This document shows, piece by piece, positions 24,751-33,325 of a stretch of 64,000 nucleotides of DNA (the first letter of the stretch is position 1; every line of letters begins with the position of its first letter). Source of the DNA: Gallaecimonas pentaromativorans (GTDB taxonomy: Bacteria; Pseudomonadota; Gammaproteobacteria; Enterobacterales; Gallaecimonadaceae); the NCBI RefSeq assembly GCF_003751625.1, contig NZ_RJUL01000003.1:186001-250000 (forward strand). The letters run 5' to 3'. A model generated the notes under the pieces. It ran no database searches. It saw only the letters and a program-made list of their open reading frames with translations, and had not been told where the DNA came from. Position numbers and translations under genes: made by a program.

Positions 24751-25290
24751 ATGACTCAACCCCTAAAACTGGTGGTCGGCTCCACCAACCCGGTCAAGGT
24801 TGCCGCCGCCAAAGCCGCCCTGGCGCCATTTTTCCCCGGCCAGGCCATTGATTGCGTGGGCCTTAGCGCTCCGTCCGGGGTGCCGGACCAGCCCATGACA
24901 GAGGCCGACACCCGCCTTGGCGCCATCAACCGGGTGGCCTGGTGCCAGCAGCAAACCGAGGCCGATTACTACTTGGCTATGGAAGGGGGCGTGGATGAGT
25001 TTGAAGATGGCCCCGCCACCTTTGCGGTGGTGGTGATCGCCGACAACCGCCGTCGCTCGGTGGGACGCAGCGCCAACCTGCCATTGCCGCCGGTGCTCTT
25101 TGAGGGCCTCAAGCAAGGCGAAGAACTGGGCCCCCTTATCGACAAGCTGTTTGGCACTACCAACATCAAGCAAAAAGGCGGCGCCATTGGGCTGTTGACC
25201 CGCGACTTGGCCACGCGCCAAAGCACCTACGAGCTGGCCCTGACCTTAGCCATGGCGCCCTTTTTAAACCCCGAACTCTTTGACCGTTAA
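24751..25290 (+). CDS. yjjX: Inosine/xanthosine triphosphatase (YjjX family)
   Basis: 179 residues, start MTQPLKLVVGSTNPVK with AAGGA 6 nt upstream. YjjX hydrolyses ITP and XTP and so cleanses the nucleotide pool. Seen: the SNPVK-type nucleotide loop, the acidic site AMEGGVDEFEDG, and C-terminal KQKGGAIGLLTRDLATRQ. Genes on both sides are on the same strand, and a lipoprotein follows 18-24 nt later, so they may form an operon. Confidence 0.9.
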   Translation: MTQPLKLVVGSTNPVKVAAAKAALAPFFPGQAIDCVGLSAPSGVPDQPMTEADTRLGAINRVAWCQQQTEADYYLAMEGGVDEFEDGPATFAVVVIADNRRRSVGRSANLPLPPVLFEGLKQGEELGPLIDKLFGTTNIKQKGGAIGLLTRDLATRQSTYELALTLAMAPFLNPELFDR

Positions 25291-25314
25291 TTCCCTTCAC
25301 AACAGGACGTGCTC

Positions 25315-25794
25315 ATGCGTGCATTGATGGTTTTAGGCCTTGGCCTGCTGCTGGCAGGCTGTGGCCAGGAAAACGCCGCAACCGATAACGCCGCTCCCCA
25401 AGCGGCCCAGATGCAACCGGCGCCCGGCAGCCCCGAGGCCGCCGAAGCCTTGGTGCAAACCTACTACCAGGCCATTGCCAGCCAAGATTTAAAACTGGCC
25501 TTTGGCTTTTGGGAGCACCCGCGCCAGAGCTTTATCAACTTCCAGCAAGACAACGCCAATATCAGCGCCATTGAGGTGAGCTTTACCGGCGAGCCGCAAA
25601 CCGAAGGCGCCGCCGGCAGCATTTACATCACCCTGCCGGTGAGCCTTGCCATCCACTATAAAGACGGCAGCAACGGCAAGGCCAAAGGCAATGTGGTGCT
25701 CAAAAGGGTTAACAAGGTGCCCGGCGCCACCGAGCAGCAGCTGCACTGGCAACTCTACGACACCGCCCTCAGCCGCCCGGCGGTTGACCGCTAA
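25315..25794 (+). CDS. Small lipoprotein of unknown function
   Basis: 159 residues, start MRALMVLGLGLLLAGCGQ with AGGA 7 nt upstream. The lipobox LAGC predicts lipidation at C16. The mature part has an NTF2/SnoaL-like look (a Thr/Tyr-rich helix AEALVQTYYQAIASQDLKLAFGF and beta strands), but I cannot name a family. The stop codon is adjacent to a duplicated terminator that brackets the next gene. Confidence 0.72.
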   Translation: MRALMVLGLGLLLAGCGQENAATDNAAPQAAQMQPAPGSPEAAEALVQTYYQAIASQDLKLAFGFWEHPRQSFINFQQDNANISAIEVSFTGEPQTEGAAGSIYITLPVSLAIHYKDGSNGKAKGNVVLKRVNKVPGATEQQLHWQLYDTALSRPAVDR

Positions 25795-25827
25795 CCATAA
25801 AAAACCGGGCGATGCCCGGTTTTTTTA
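25793..25827. terminator. Terminator, copy 1 of a 35-bp direct repeat
   Basis: The stem is AAAAAACCGGGC / GCCCGGTTTTTT with a GAT loop. All 35 bp are identical to 27047-27081. It starts inside the lipoprotein's TAA. Its last three bases equal the stop codon of the alpha/beta hydrolase gene that lies beyond the second copy. Confidence 0.96.
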
Positions 25828-25837
25828 GCGCTCTCAT

Positions 25838-26917
25838 TTAGATTTGGTACTGCGCAATCGCGGCCGCGATTTTCTCTCTTAACCCGAAAATATCGCTGAC
25901 CTTTTCCACATCGGTCTTTTCTTCACCGTCAGGGGTGAACACCGTGACAAACTTTTTGGTTTTTAAAAAATGAAGCCGGCAGATTGGTTTGCGGTTGTTG
26001 TCGTCCATCAATATCGCGCAATAGGTTTTAGAGTCGCGCATAGCAACCCGCTCCACGTCAACCTGCTCCGCCGCAATAGCCTGGATAATGCGATATGCGG
26101 AGATCTCTTCCTCGGTGGTAACAATGCCACTGTCATCTTCCATCGACTCGGTCAAAGAGCCTCTGTCTACGATAATAGGCCCCGCTTCACTGCGTAATTC
26201 CGCATCGGCATCCAAAGCGTTTTTAAGTCGGGCATTCACTTGCTCACGCACAAAGGCTTCAAAGGCCTTTTTGGTCAAGACCGTAAACTGCTCTTTGATT
26301 TGCTGGGTAAATCGGCCGTTTTGCACCCGCGCAGTCAGGATCCTCACTAAGTCTTCTGAGGGCGCTGCATATTCGTTGGCAATTTCCGCCAGCAAGGCGC
26401 GGTGGTATTTGAGGTTACTTGCCGTACCAATGATGGTGTCGAGATCAAAGCGCGATTTGGTGAATTTCTTTAACTCTTCAACTTCAGTCTCACCAAAGCT
26501 CAGCATATCGAACTCGAAAAACGGCCTGTCATCCATTTTGTTTTCTTTTTCAAGATCGCTGAAAAAGAGGTACTTCAGGCCGTCTGTCAGTACACCGAAT
26601 CGGGCATCGGTCACCGAGAAATACCGGAATAATTGCCCGGCGTGTTTTGTCGCCAGGTCGGCGCCAACCGCCTTGCACTCAATCAGCATGACAATGTTGC
26701 CGTCCTGTACCACGCCATAATCAACCTTCTCGCCCTTTTTAACGCTGTGGTCGGCAATCAGCTCGGGCACCACTTCGGCAGGATTAAATACGTCATAACC
26801 CAGGGCTTGAATAAAGGGCAGCACAAAGGCGGTTTTAGTGGCTTCTTCGGTTTGTACCGAATCTTTCTGGCGGCGGATCCTGGCTGCAAGTTCAGTGAGT
26901 TTATCGACAAGGTCCAT
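25838..26917 (-). CDS. Stand-alone HsdR N-terminal-like (HSDR_N_2) nuclease-domain protein
   Basis: 359 residues. Residues about 25-140 match the N-terminal nuclease domain of type I restriction HsdR subunits: D66 in GEKVDYGV and E80-C-K82 in VMLIECKAVG form a complete PD-(D/E)XK site. No helicase domain, methylase or specificity gene is present. The second half (about 160-359) is charged, with helical and beta segments of unknown role (YRIIQAIAAEQVDVERVAMRDS). GC is clearly lower than in neighbours. It is bracketed by 35-bp direct repeats, so probably acquired. A defence role is possible but unproven. Confidence 0.82.
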   Translation of the reverse strand: MDLVDKLTELAARIRRQKDSVQTEEATKTAFVLPFIQALGYDVFNPAEVVPELIADHSVKKGEKVDYGVVQDGNIVMLIECKAVGADLATKHAGQLFRYFSVTDARFGVLTDGLKYLFFSDLEKENKMDDRPFFEFDMLSFGETEVEELKKFTKSRFDLDTIIGTASNLKYHRALLAEIANEYAAPSEDLVRILTARVQNGRFTQQIKEQFTVLTKKAFEAFVREQVNARLKNALDADAELRSEAGPIIVDRGSLTESMEDDSGIVTTEEEISAYRIIQAIAAEQVDVERVAMRDSKTYCAILMDDNNRKPICRLHFLKTKKFVTVFTPDGEEKTDVEKVSDIFGLREKIAAAIAQYQI

Positions 26918-27046
26918 AGCTTAGCGCTCCCTGCAATTGATTGAATGTCAAATAAATAAGCTAGTCGCAGATCGCTAAAGTGCCTAGAAGATGCAAAAGA
27001 TGGCTGAGGTTTTCTTAACCCGAGCACTGCTATTTGGGCTCAGCTA
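26918..27046. other. Upstream region of the HsdR-N gene, within the inserted cassette
   Basis: 129 bp, AT-rich, without an ORF. GGGAG lies 9 nt before the HsdR-N ATG and TTGACA occurs on the minus strand, but I find no convincing -10. Nothing else is visible. Confidence 0.4.
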
Positions 27047-27081
27047 AACCATAAAAAACCGGGCGATGCCCGGTTTTTTTA
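27047..27081. terminator. Terminator, copy 2 of the 35-bp direct repeat
   Basis: Identical to 25793-25827. It terminates the convergent alpha/beta hydrolase gene, whose TAA stop occupies its last three bases (27079-27081 on the minus strand). Confidence 0.96.
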
Positions 27082-27924
27082 ACTGCCAAGGTGGGCAATA
27101 AACTGCTGGTAATCACTGACCGCCCGGTCGGTGGTCATGGGCTGGGCGTGGTCGATGCCCGGCAGCAAGGTGAGAATTTTTACCTTGGCGGCGCTGGCCT
27201 CATAAAGGCGCTGGGTCATTGCAGGCGGGGTGGTGGTGTCGTCTTCCCCTTCCAAAAAGAGAATGGGCTGGTGCAGGGTTTTAAGAATGGCCTTGTTGTC
27301 CAGCGCCGCCATTTGCGGGGCGACGGTGACAGTCACAAAGGGTTTGTTCCACCAGCTCACCATGTTATCCACCAGGGTCGGTACGCTTTCGATGGCGCCG
27401 TCCAGCACGATGCCGTCCACCTGGCGCTCACTGGCAACATAAGGGGCCAGCAAGGTCCCCATGGACAGGCCGTTTACCAGCACCGGCAGCCCTTGGGGCA
27501 GGCGCTGGCGGGCTAAGTCAAACACCGCCAGGGCGTCGCCTTTGAGGTTATCGACGCTCAGCTCACCACCTTGGCTGCTGGCGCCGCTACCGCGATAGTC
27601 AAACCAGACCAGGTTTACCGGCACTTTGGCAAAGTGGGCCAAGATCCCTTTGGCTTTGTTAATGGTCATGCCGTTGCCGGCATAGAACACCACATTGGCC
27701 TTGGCGCCTTCGACTGTCATCTCGATACCGGCAAGCGTGGCGCCATCAGGGGTGCGAAGGCTAAGCGGCGCGATAACCGCGCCTGCCACTGTATCGGCCG
27801 GTACCGCAAGGGCGATGGGGGTTTTGTCCTGGTAGACCATGCTGCGGGGGGTCACCTTGACGGCGCAGCCGCCAAGGGCCAGGGCGCCAAGCAGGGTGGC
27901 TGCCAAAAAGCGGTTGAATATCAA
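27079..27924 (-). CDS. Alpha/beta-hydrolase lipoprotein
   Basis: 281 residues. The signal peptide has lipobox LGGC (C20). The mature domain is an alpha/beta hydrolase with oxyanion region WFDYRGSGASS, nucleophile serine in NGLSMGT, an acidic residue in FLEGEDDTTTP, and the terminal histidine in GIDHAQPM. It is probably an envelope-anchored esterase or acyl hydrolase; substrate unknown. Its 3' end abuts the second terminator copy. Ancestrally it probably converged on the 25315 lipoprotein gene. Confidence 0.83.
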   Translation of the reverse strand: MIFNRFLAATLLGALALGGCAVKVTPRSMVYQDKTPIALAVPADTVAGAVIAPLSLRTPDGATLAGIEMTVEGAKANVVFYAGNGMTINKAKGILAHFAKVPVNLVWFDYRGSGASSQGGELSVDNLKGDALAVFDLARQRLPQGLPVLVNGLSMGTLLAPYVASERQVDGIVLDGAIESVPTLVDNMVSWWNKPFVTVTVAPQMAALDNKAILKTLHQPILFLEGEDDTTTPPAMTQRLYEASAAKVKILTLLPGIDHAQPMTTDRAVSDYQQFIAHLGS

Positions 27925-27993
27925 TGTGCTGTCCTTTCCTTGAACAAAAGAACATCTTTACCACTGCGCCCTATGGCTGCCAAGGTTTGTTTG

Positions 27994-28509
27994 TTAGATG
28001 CCTTTGTACATCACGGTGGTGGCGTCCAGGCGGCTGCCGTCAACGCTGAGCGCAAAGCCAGGAATACACCCGGCCACCTGATAGCCCATGGCAAGATAAA
28101 GCGGCTCGGCCTTGTCACCGGTGCGGGTGTCGAGGGTAAGGAGGGTCAGTTGCCACTGGCGGGCCTTTTCTTCCAGTGCCGCCAGCAATTGCCGGGCCAG
28201 CCCCTGGCGACGATAGCGGGGGCTGACCATCAGCTTGGCCACTTCTCCCCGGTGCCGTTGGTTGGCGGGGGTTTGGGCGTCCAGTTGCACCGTGGCCGCC
28301 ACCTCCCCAGCCACCTCAACAACCCACAGCGAAAAGCGCGGCTGGCCAAGTTTGCCGGCCACCTTGTGCTGCCAATACTGGCTGGCGTCTTGCGCGCTAA
28401 AAGGGGCGATAAAGCCGATGGAGGCGCCCTCTGCCACGCATTCTTGCAGCAATGTGGCGAGCCCCGGCGCCAGGCGCGCAAAGTGCGAGGCTTGTACCTC
28501 AGCGATCAT
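27994..28509 (-). CDS. GNAT-family N-acetyltransferase
   Basis: 171 residues, start MIAEVQASHFARL with AAGGAG 7 nt upstream; a longer reading into the upstream gene is rejected. The acetyl-CoA motif A is VAKLMVSPRYRRQGLARQLL (about 112-131), followed by the beta-bulge region LTLDTRTGDKAEPLYLAMGY. The acceptor is unknown. It lies 11 nt after the XRE-cupin gene on the same strand, so the two form an operon. Confidence 0.85.
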   Translation of the reverse strand: MIAEVQASHFARLAPGLATLLQECVAEGASIGFIAPFSAQDASQYWQHKVAGKLGQPRFSLWVVEVAGEVAATVQLDAQTPANQRHRGEVAKLMVSPRYRRQGLARQLLAALEEKARQWQLTLLTLDTRTGDKAEPLYLAMGYQVAGCIPGFALSVDGSRLDATTVMYKGI

Positions 28510-28520
28510 CCCGGTTCTCC

Positions 28521-29066
28521 TTAAAGCAGTACCAGCAGGTAATGGGCATCGTCCTTGCCAGGCACATGAAAGCTGCTGGCACCAAAGGTCTTGTAACGCA
28601 GGCAATCCCCCGCCTGTAGCTGATAGGCGGTGTCGTCGATACAAAGCGCCAGTTGGCCCTGTTGCAGCACCAAGTGGTGCTCAAGGCCGGGTCGGCTGGG
28701 CTGCTGGTAATGAATGCGGGCCCCGGCGCGCAAGGTGCAGGCCAGCACTTCGCAGCCCAGATGCGGGTCGGGCGGCGACACGCTTTGGCGGGTAAAACCC
28801 AGGGACTCATCCCGCCACACCGCTTGCTGCTCACGCCGCACCAGCGCCTGGGTTTGCCCGGCTTCTACCAGCATCATCAGCTGAGTGAGGGTGAGGTGAT
28901 AAACGGCGCAAAGCTTGGCCAGTACCGCCGTGGTGGGGCTGACCTCGGCCTTTTCCATCCGCGATAAGGTGGCGCGGCTGATGCCGCTGTGGCCGGCCAG
29001 TTGGTCTAAGGTCCAGCCCTGTTGCTGGCGAAGGGCGCGCAGGCGCTCGGCAAGTTGTTGTTCCAT
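28521..29066 (-). CDS. XRE-family regulator with C-terminal cupin domain
   Basis: 181 residues, ATG start with GAGG 6 nt upstream. The helix-turn-helix is at about 8-60 (WTLDQLAGHSGISRATLSRME). A cupin fold lies at about 100-180 (HHLVLQQGQLALCIDDTAYQLQAGDCL). Proteins of this shape often sense a small metabolite and repress a neighbouring enzyme gene. Here the target would be the co-directional acetyltransferase, plus itself through an upstream palindrome. Confidence 0.86.
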   Translation of the reverse strand: MEQQLAERLRALRQQQGWTLDQLAGHSGISRATLSRMEKAEVSPTTAVLAKLCAVYHLTLTQLMMLVEAGQTQALVRREQQAVWRDESLGFTRQSVSPPDPHLGCEVLACTLRAGARIHYQQPSRPGLEHHLVLQQGQLALCIDDTAYQLQAGDCLRYKTFGASSFHVPGKDDAHYLLVLL

Positions 29067-29072
29067 GGCCAC

Positions 29073-29112
29073 CTCAAATAATCACATCTGGGAACTTATG
29101 ATCATATTTGAG
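29073..29112. promoter_or_regulatory. Wide inverted repeat upstream of the XRE-cupin gene
   Basis: Perfect 8-bp arms CTCAAATA (29073-29080) and TATTTGAG (29105-29112) are 24 bp apart and begin 7 bp before the regulator's ATG. The left arm overlaps the ribosome site. This is a plausible autoregulatory operator with two half-sites. Confidence 0.4.
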
Positions 29113-29162
29113 AATTCACAAGCAAAAAAAGGCCGGCGACAAGCACCGGCTTCACAGGAAAA

Positions 29163-29912
29163 TCAGCCCAACACGGGCCGGTAGCCTTGGCCACCGTTAA
29201 AGAGCCACTGGGCCTTTTTGTGACGGTCGCCAGGGATGGCGATCAGGGACGATGAAACGGTTTCAAAGCCAATGTTGCTGCTGATTTGCATGGCATCGGG
29301 GCGAATATCAAAGCGCTCGGCGTTCGGGGGCTGCTCGCCGCTAAAGGCCAGCAGCTCGCGCCAGGCCCGCCAGTCGCCAAGGCTTGGGTCTGGCACCTCG
29401 GCAGCTTTAAAGCGCGGCAGGTTCACCGCCATGCGCGGGCTTTGCCGGGTGTCGTTAAGGTCATGGGCGGTGAGCATGGACAGCCCCTCTGGCACCGCTT
29501 GCACCAGCATGCAACCCTCGCCTTTGTTAGCTATCCAGAAGGCGTGGCGGGCATCGGCCAGCAGCAAATTAAAAGGCCGGTACTGGCGCGCATCAAGCCC
29601 GGAAATGGCCTCGGCCGCGCTTTTGGCGTCACGGTGAGCCAGCGCCAGCAGCGGCAGCTCGCCACGGGACAGTTTGCCCTCTTGTGGGCCCAAGGTACCG
29701 GCACGGTTGAGGATAGTGGCCACCAGGCCGCAATCGTTAAGGCCCTGCCAGGTGCCACCGGCGCTGAGATCTTGCCCGGCAACCACCTGGGGCTGCTCAG
29801 CCCAATAGCGCCCGGGCTCTCGCCAGGGGCGGCTGTTCATTTCGTCTCTGTTGCCTGCGATAAGCAACGGCCATGCTTGGCCCGGACGTCGGAGTATGAC
29901 AACGGTACACAT
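29163..29912 (-). CDS. NRDE-family (TANGO2-like) protein
   Basis: 249 residues, start MCTVVILRRPGQAWP. The Cys next to the start Met and the GNRDE motif (about 20-24) are family hallmarks (NRDE, Pfam TANGO2), as is GGTWQGLNDCGLVATILNR. In eukaryotes TANGO2 has been linked to lipid and heme metabolism; the bacterial role is unsettled. The N-terminal Cys could be a nucleophile, as in Ntn hydrolases (inference). An extended reading to 29951 is rejected because it would bury the conserved MCT start. Confidence 0.82.
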   Translation of the reverse strand: MCTVVILRRPGQAWPLLIAGNRDEMNSRPWREPGRYWAEQPQVVAGQDLSAGGTWQGLNDCGLVATILNRAGTLGPQEGKLSRGELPLLALAHRDAKSAAEAISGLDARQYRPFNLLLADARHAFWIANKGEGCMLVQAVPEGLSMLTAHDLNDTRQSPRMAVNLPRFKAAEVPDPSLGDWRAWRELLAFSGEQPPNAERFDIRPDAMQISSNIGFETVSSSLIAIPGDRHKKAQWLFNGGQGYRPVLG

Positions 29913-30107
29913 GGCGCCATAAGAACCCCTGGCCGAGGTGGAGTCAACCAATCGCGCTGCAAATCACTGTTACCGCAAAGGCGATACCTCAAATGCCCCC
30001 AAGATAAAGGGGCATTTTCCTTTATAAATAAAGGGTTGGAGGCTAAACCCTGGGGCATCAAAGCCCCAGGGCGGGCTTTTGAGACAGTGCGTCACATTCA
30101 GGCAAGA

Positions 30108-31271
30108 TCAGCCGTAGCGGCGGGCCGGGCGGTTGAACATCAAGGGATCGCCCAAGTCGATGCCGTAGTTCATCACCGATTTGCCCAAAGACACCTGCCC
30201 CGGTTGCCAGCGGGCCAGAGCCAGGTCGATATCCCCCGGGTAGCTCTCTAGCGCATCGGCAAGGGCCAGGGCGTTGGCGGCAGCCTTACCACTGCCGTAG
30301 CCGGTATGAGGCCGGGGAATGGCGGCGGCGTCGCCCAGCAGTACCACTCGGTCCGAGACCATGGAGTCAACCGCGAGGTCGCGAATAGCCTGGGCAAAAG
30401 GCTCGGGGGTGGCCTTTATTACATCCACAAAGGCTTGCGGCAACATGGCTTCGGCCTCAGCGTGAATATGGGGCAACCATTTGGGGGCGAGCTTACCTTC
30501 GGGGATAAAATAGCCACGCTGGCGGCCGTCCACGTCGGTCATGATATCGGCCAGCAGCGCGTCGTCAGCCAGCCGGTACCAAACCCAGTTATAAAGGCGG
30601 TGCCCTTCACGTAAATCGTTTTTAAGCCCCGGCACCAGGTAACCCAGGGCGTGGGAGCCGGTGTTGTTGGCAAAGGCAAAGTCGCCATGGAGCATCTTTT
30701 TGGCAAGGGGCGACATGGCGGTTTCGGGGATAAGGCCCCGCCAGACAAAATACCCGGCGTAGTGCACCTCGGCCTCGGGCCACAACAGCTGGCGCACCAT
30801 GGAGTTGCCGCCGTCGGCGCCGATCAGTAAATCAGCGCTGTCGCTGCTGCCGTCGTCAAAAAAGGCGGTCACCCCATCTGGCTGCTGCTCGATGCGGCTC
30901 AGGCTTTTGCCCTGATGGTAGCGCTCGGCCCCCAGCCACTGGCGCAAGGTGCTGTAGACCAGGGCCCAGGAGGTTTGGGTTTGGGGCGCGTAATACTTGC
31001 TGGCCAGTTGGCCGTCGGGACTGATCACCAGGCGGTTCTCGGAGCGCACCCCCAGTTGGTCACGGTCAATGCCGGTGCCCAGGCGCTGGAACACTTCCAC
31101 CACTTCAGGCTGCAGAACCAAGCCGCCGCCCCGGCTGTCGAGCTGGTGGGCGGAGCGCTCGTATACATCCACTTCCCAGCCAAGCTGGCGCAGCAGGTTG
31201 GCGCTAAAGAGCCCACCCAGGGAGCCGCCCACAACGATAGCGCGGGGGCTTTTTACAACGGGGCTGTTCAT
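30108..31271 (-). CDS. FAD-dependent aromatic monooxygenase-like protein
   Basis: 387 residues, start MNSPVVKSPRAIVVGG with AGGAG 7 nt upstream. The FAD Rossmann motif VVGGSLGGLFSA occupies about 12-23. The DG motif is ADLLIGADGGNS and the GD motif VVLLGDAAAIPRPHTGYGSG. This is the PHBH-fold class A flavoprotein layout, which hydroxylates aromatics or related compounds with NAD(P)H. It carries both FAD_binding_3 halves and an unusual GDAAAIPRPH in place of GDAAH. Substrate unknown. Confidence 0.85.
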   Translation of the reverse strand: MNSPVVKSPRAIVVGGSLGGLFSANLLRQLGWEVDVYERSAHQLDSRGGGLVLQPEVVEVFQRLGTGIDRDQLGVRSENRLVISPDGQLASKYYAPQTQTSWALVYSTLRQWLGAERYHQGKSLSRIEQQPDGVTAFFDDGSSDSADLLIGADGGNSMVRQLLWPEAEVHYAGYFVWRGLIPETAMSPLAKKMLHGDFAFANNTGSHALGYLVPGLKNDLREGHRLYNWVWYRLADDALLADIMTDVDGRQRGYFIPEGKLAPKWLPHIHAEAEAMLPQAFVDVIKATPEPFAQAIRDLAVDSMVSDRVVLLGDAAAIPRPHTGYGSGKAAANALALADALESYPGDIDLALARWQPGQVSLGKSVMNYGIDLGDPLMFNRPARRYG

Positions 31272-31508
31272 GGTTTGCTCCTGACCTTGAGGTTGGTTCA
31301 CACTGTATGACCACTCCAAAGCGGGATCATCGCCCTGGCCTGCGCTGCTGCATTGCACTTTTCGCAACGCCCACTAACCTGTGCTTCCCCAAGCGCCTAT
31401 GCCCGGCCCGGCTATTGCGCCAGGCGCAACGCAGCTGCCGGGAAACACAGCATTCACAAGGGGGCAAGCCCGGCGCACCATGGCGCCATCAACGATTGGA
31501 GGTTTGCC

Positions 31509-32168
31509 ATGAAAGTAACAGTGAAAGTGACCTCGGACTTTATCTGCCCCTGGTGCCTTATCGGCGAGCGCCGTCTGGCCAAAGCCATTGAAAGCCTGCC
31601 GGCCGGCAGCGAGGTAGACATTGTCTGGCAGCCGTTTGAGCTGAACCCGACCATGCCCGAAGCCGGCCTTGATAGGCGCAGCTACCGCGCCAACAAGTTC
31701 GGCAGCTGGCAATACAGCCAGATGCTCGACCAAGGCACCGTTAAAGCCGCCGAACATGACGATGTCGCGTTCGATTACGACGCCATCGACAAAACCCCCA
31801 ACACCTTCAAGGCCCACCGGCTGATGTGGCTGGCAGACCAGCAAGGCCTGGCCCAGCCCCTGGCCGACGCCCTCTTTGCTGGCTACTTTGAGCAAGGTTT
31901 GGATATTGGCGACAGCGCGGTGCTGGCAGAACTTGGCGAAAAAGTGGGCCTGGACCGCGCCGAGGTGCTGGTATTTTTAGCCAGCAACCAGGGTAAAGGG
32001 GAAGTCAGGGCCGCTGAGGATGCACTGACCGATGCCGGCGTCAGCGGCGTGCCACTCTTTGAGATTGGCGAGCAGCGCATCAGCGGCGCCCAGTCTCAGG
32101 CGACCCTGACCGCCGCCTTGCAGGCGGCCATGGCCAGCTGCCAAGACGGCTTTTGTACCCAAGGCTGA
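31509..32168 (+). CDS. DsbA-family (FrnE-like) thiol oxidoreductase
   Basis: 219 residues, start MKVTVKVTSDFICPWC with TTGGAGG 6 nt upstream. C13-P-W-C16 is the redox site, V-P occurs before the cis-Pro strand (GVSGVPLFEIG), and the helical insert is that of the 2-hydroxychromene-isomerase/FrnE group. There is no signal peptide, so it is cytoplasmic. A second cysteine pair, C211 and C216 (CQDGFC), lies at the C-terminus, as seen in some FrnE proteins. Confidence 0.88.
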   Translation: MKVTVKVTSDFICPWCLIGERRLAKAIESLPAGSEVDIVWQPFELNPTMPEAGLDRRSYRANKFGSWQYSQMLDQGTVKAAEHDDVAFDYDAIDKTPNTFKAHRLMWLADQQGLAQPLADALFAGYFEQGLDIGDSAVLAELGEKVGLDRAEVLVFLASNQGKGEVRAAEDALTDAGVSGVPLFEIGEQRISGAQSQATLTAALQAAMASCQDGFCTQG

Positions 32169-32301
32169 ACCCTCTGTGGCCGGTGCGCCGGCCACAGACC
32201 ACTTGTTATCTGAAAATTCAGGTTTTATCCGCAGCGGGTAGTGGCGTTATAACGGCCCTGCATTATGATCCGTGGCAGTGGCTTATTACCGGCAGTACCC
32301 C

Positions 32302-33174
32302 ATGCGCTCAACCCTTGTCCCCCTGCTTTTGTGTTCGTTATTGCTCTGTGCCTGCGGAGGCGGCGGCGGAGAAAGCACCGCCAGCACCCCACAAACCCCA
32401 ACGACCCCCACGCCAGATCCGCAAACCCCGGCGCCGGTCACCGGCGACTGGTATCAGCCCCAGGTGGGGGACGACTGGCAAATCCAGCTAACCGGCACCG
32501 TTAACACCAGCTATGACGTAGCCTTGTACGACATCGACCTGTTTGATTCCTCCACCGCCCTTATCCAGCAGCTGCATCAGCAAGGGGCGCGGGTCATTTG
32601 CTATTTCTCTGCCGGTACCTTTGAAGACTGGCGCGAAGACGCCTCCCAGTTCGCCACCGACGATTACGGCTACGAGGTAGACGGCTGGCCCGGGGAATAC
32701 TGGCTGGACATTACCTCCAGCACGGTACAGGCGGTGATGCAGGCGCGGCTTGAGCTGGCTCAAACCAAGGGCTGCGACGGGGTAGACCCAGACAACGTAG
32801 ACGGCTACCAGCACAGCACCGGCTTTAACCTCGGTTACAACGACCAGCTGCAATACAACCGCTGGCTGGCCAACAGCGCCCACGAACTGGGGCTGAGCGT
32901 GGGCCTGAAAAATGACCTCAACCAGGTAACAGACTTGGTGGATTACATGGACTTCGCCATCAACGAGCAGTGTTTCAACTATGGCGAATGCGACTACCTC
33001 ACCCCCTTCGTTAACGCCAACAAACCGGTGTTCAACATCGAGTACAACAGCCAGTATGTAAGTGATGCCAGCGCCAGGAGCGAGCTGTGCCAACAGGCGG
33101 CCAGCGCCGGCCTTAGCACCCTGGTGCTACCTAAAAAGCTCAACGGCAATTTCCGCTACAGCTGCCAAGACTGA
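32302..33174 (+). CDS. GH114-family (endo-alpha-1,4-polygalactosaminidase-like) lipoprotein
   Basis: 290 residues. The start MRSTLVPLLLCSLLLCACG has no strong ribosome site. The lipobox LCAC is followed by a poly-Gly run and a Thr/Pro-rich linker (residues 20-50). The catalytic barrel runs from WQIQLTGTVNTSYDVALYDID to the end. The signature GCDGVDPDNVDGY holds the acidic residues of GH114. Such enzymes cleave galactosaminogalactan-type polymers. Surface display in a bacterium suggests degradation of fungal or biofilm polysaccharide. Confidence 0.85.
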   Translation: MRSTLVPLLLCSLLLCACGGGGGESTASTPQTPTTPTPDPQTPAPVTGDWYQPQVGDDWQIQLTGTVNTSYDVALYDIDLFDSSTALIQQLHQQGARVICYFSAGTFEDWREDASQFATDDYGYEVDGWPGEYWLDITSSTVQAVMQARLELAQTKGCDGVDPDNVDGYQHSTGFNLGYNDQLQYNRWLANSAHELGLSVGLKNDLNQVTDLVDYMDFAINEQCFNYGECDYLTPFVNANKPVFNIEYNSQYVSDASARSELCQQAASAGLSTLVLPKKLNGNFRYSCQD

Positions 33175-33176
33175 CC

Positions 33177-33201
33177 AAGCCGCCCACCGGGCGGCTTTTT
33201 T
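33177..33201 (+). terminator. Rho-independent terminator after the GH114 gene
   Basis: The stem is AGCCGCCC / GGGCGGCT with an ACC loop, followed by TTTTT. Confidence 0.9.
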
Positions 33202-33325
33202 GTACCGACACATCCCCTTACAGTTTGCAAAATAATTGGAACATGCCAGAGCCGCCTGGCTGTTGTCCCATCCCTGAGGTCGCCCTCTTTTTCTCTTTGG
33301 CTTTCCCCGAAAGAAGGATGGATTG

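Noticed and set aside
25838-26917. Complete type I restriction system
   Set aside because: Only the HsdR N-terminal-like domain is present; no helicase, HsdM or HsdS gene is adjacent.
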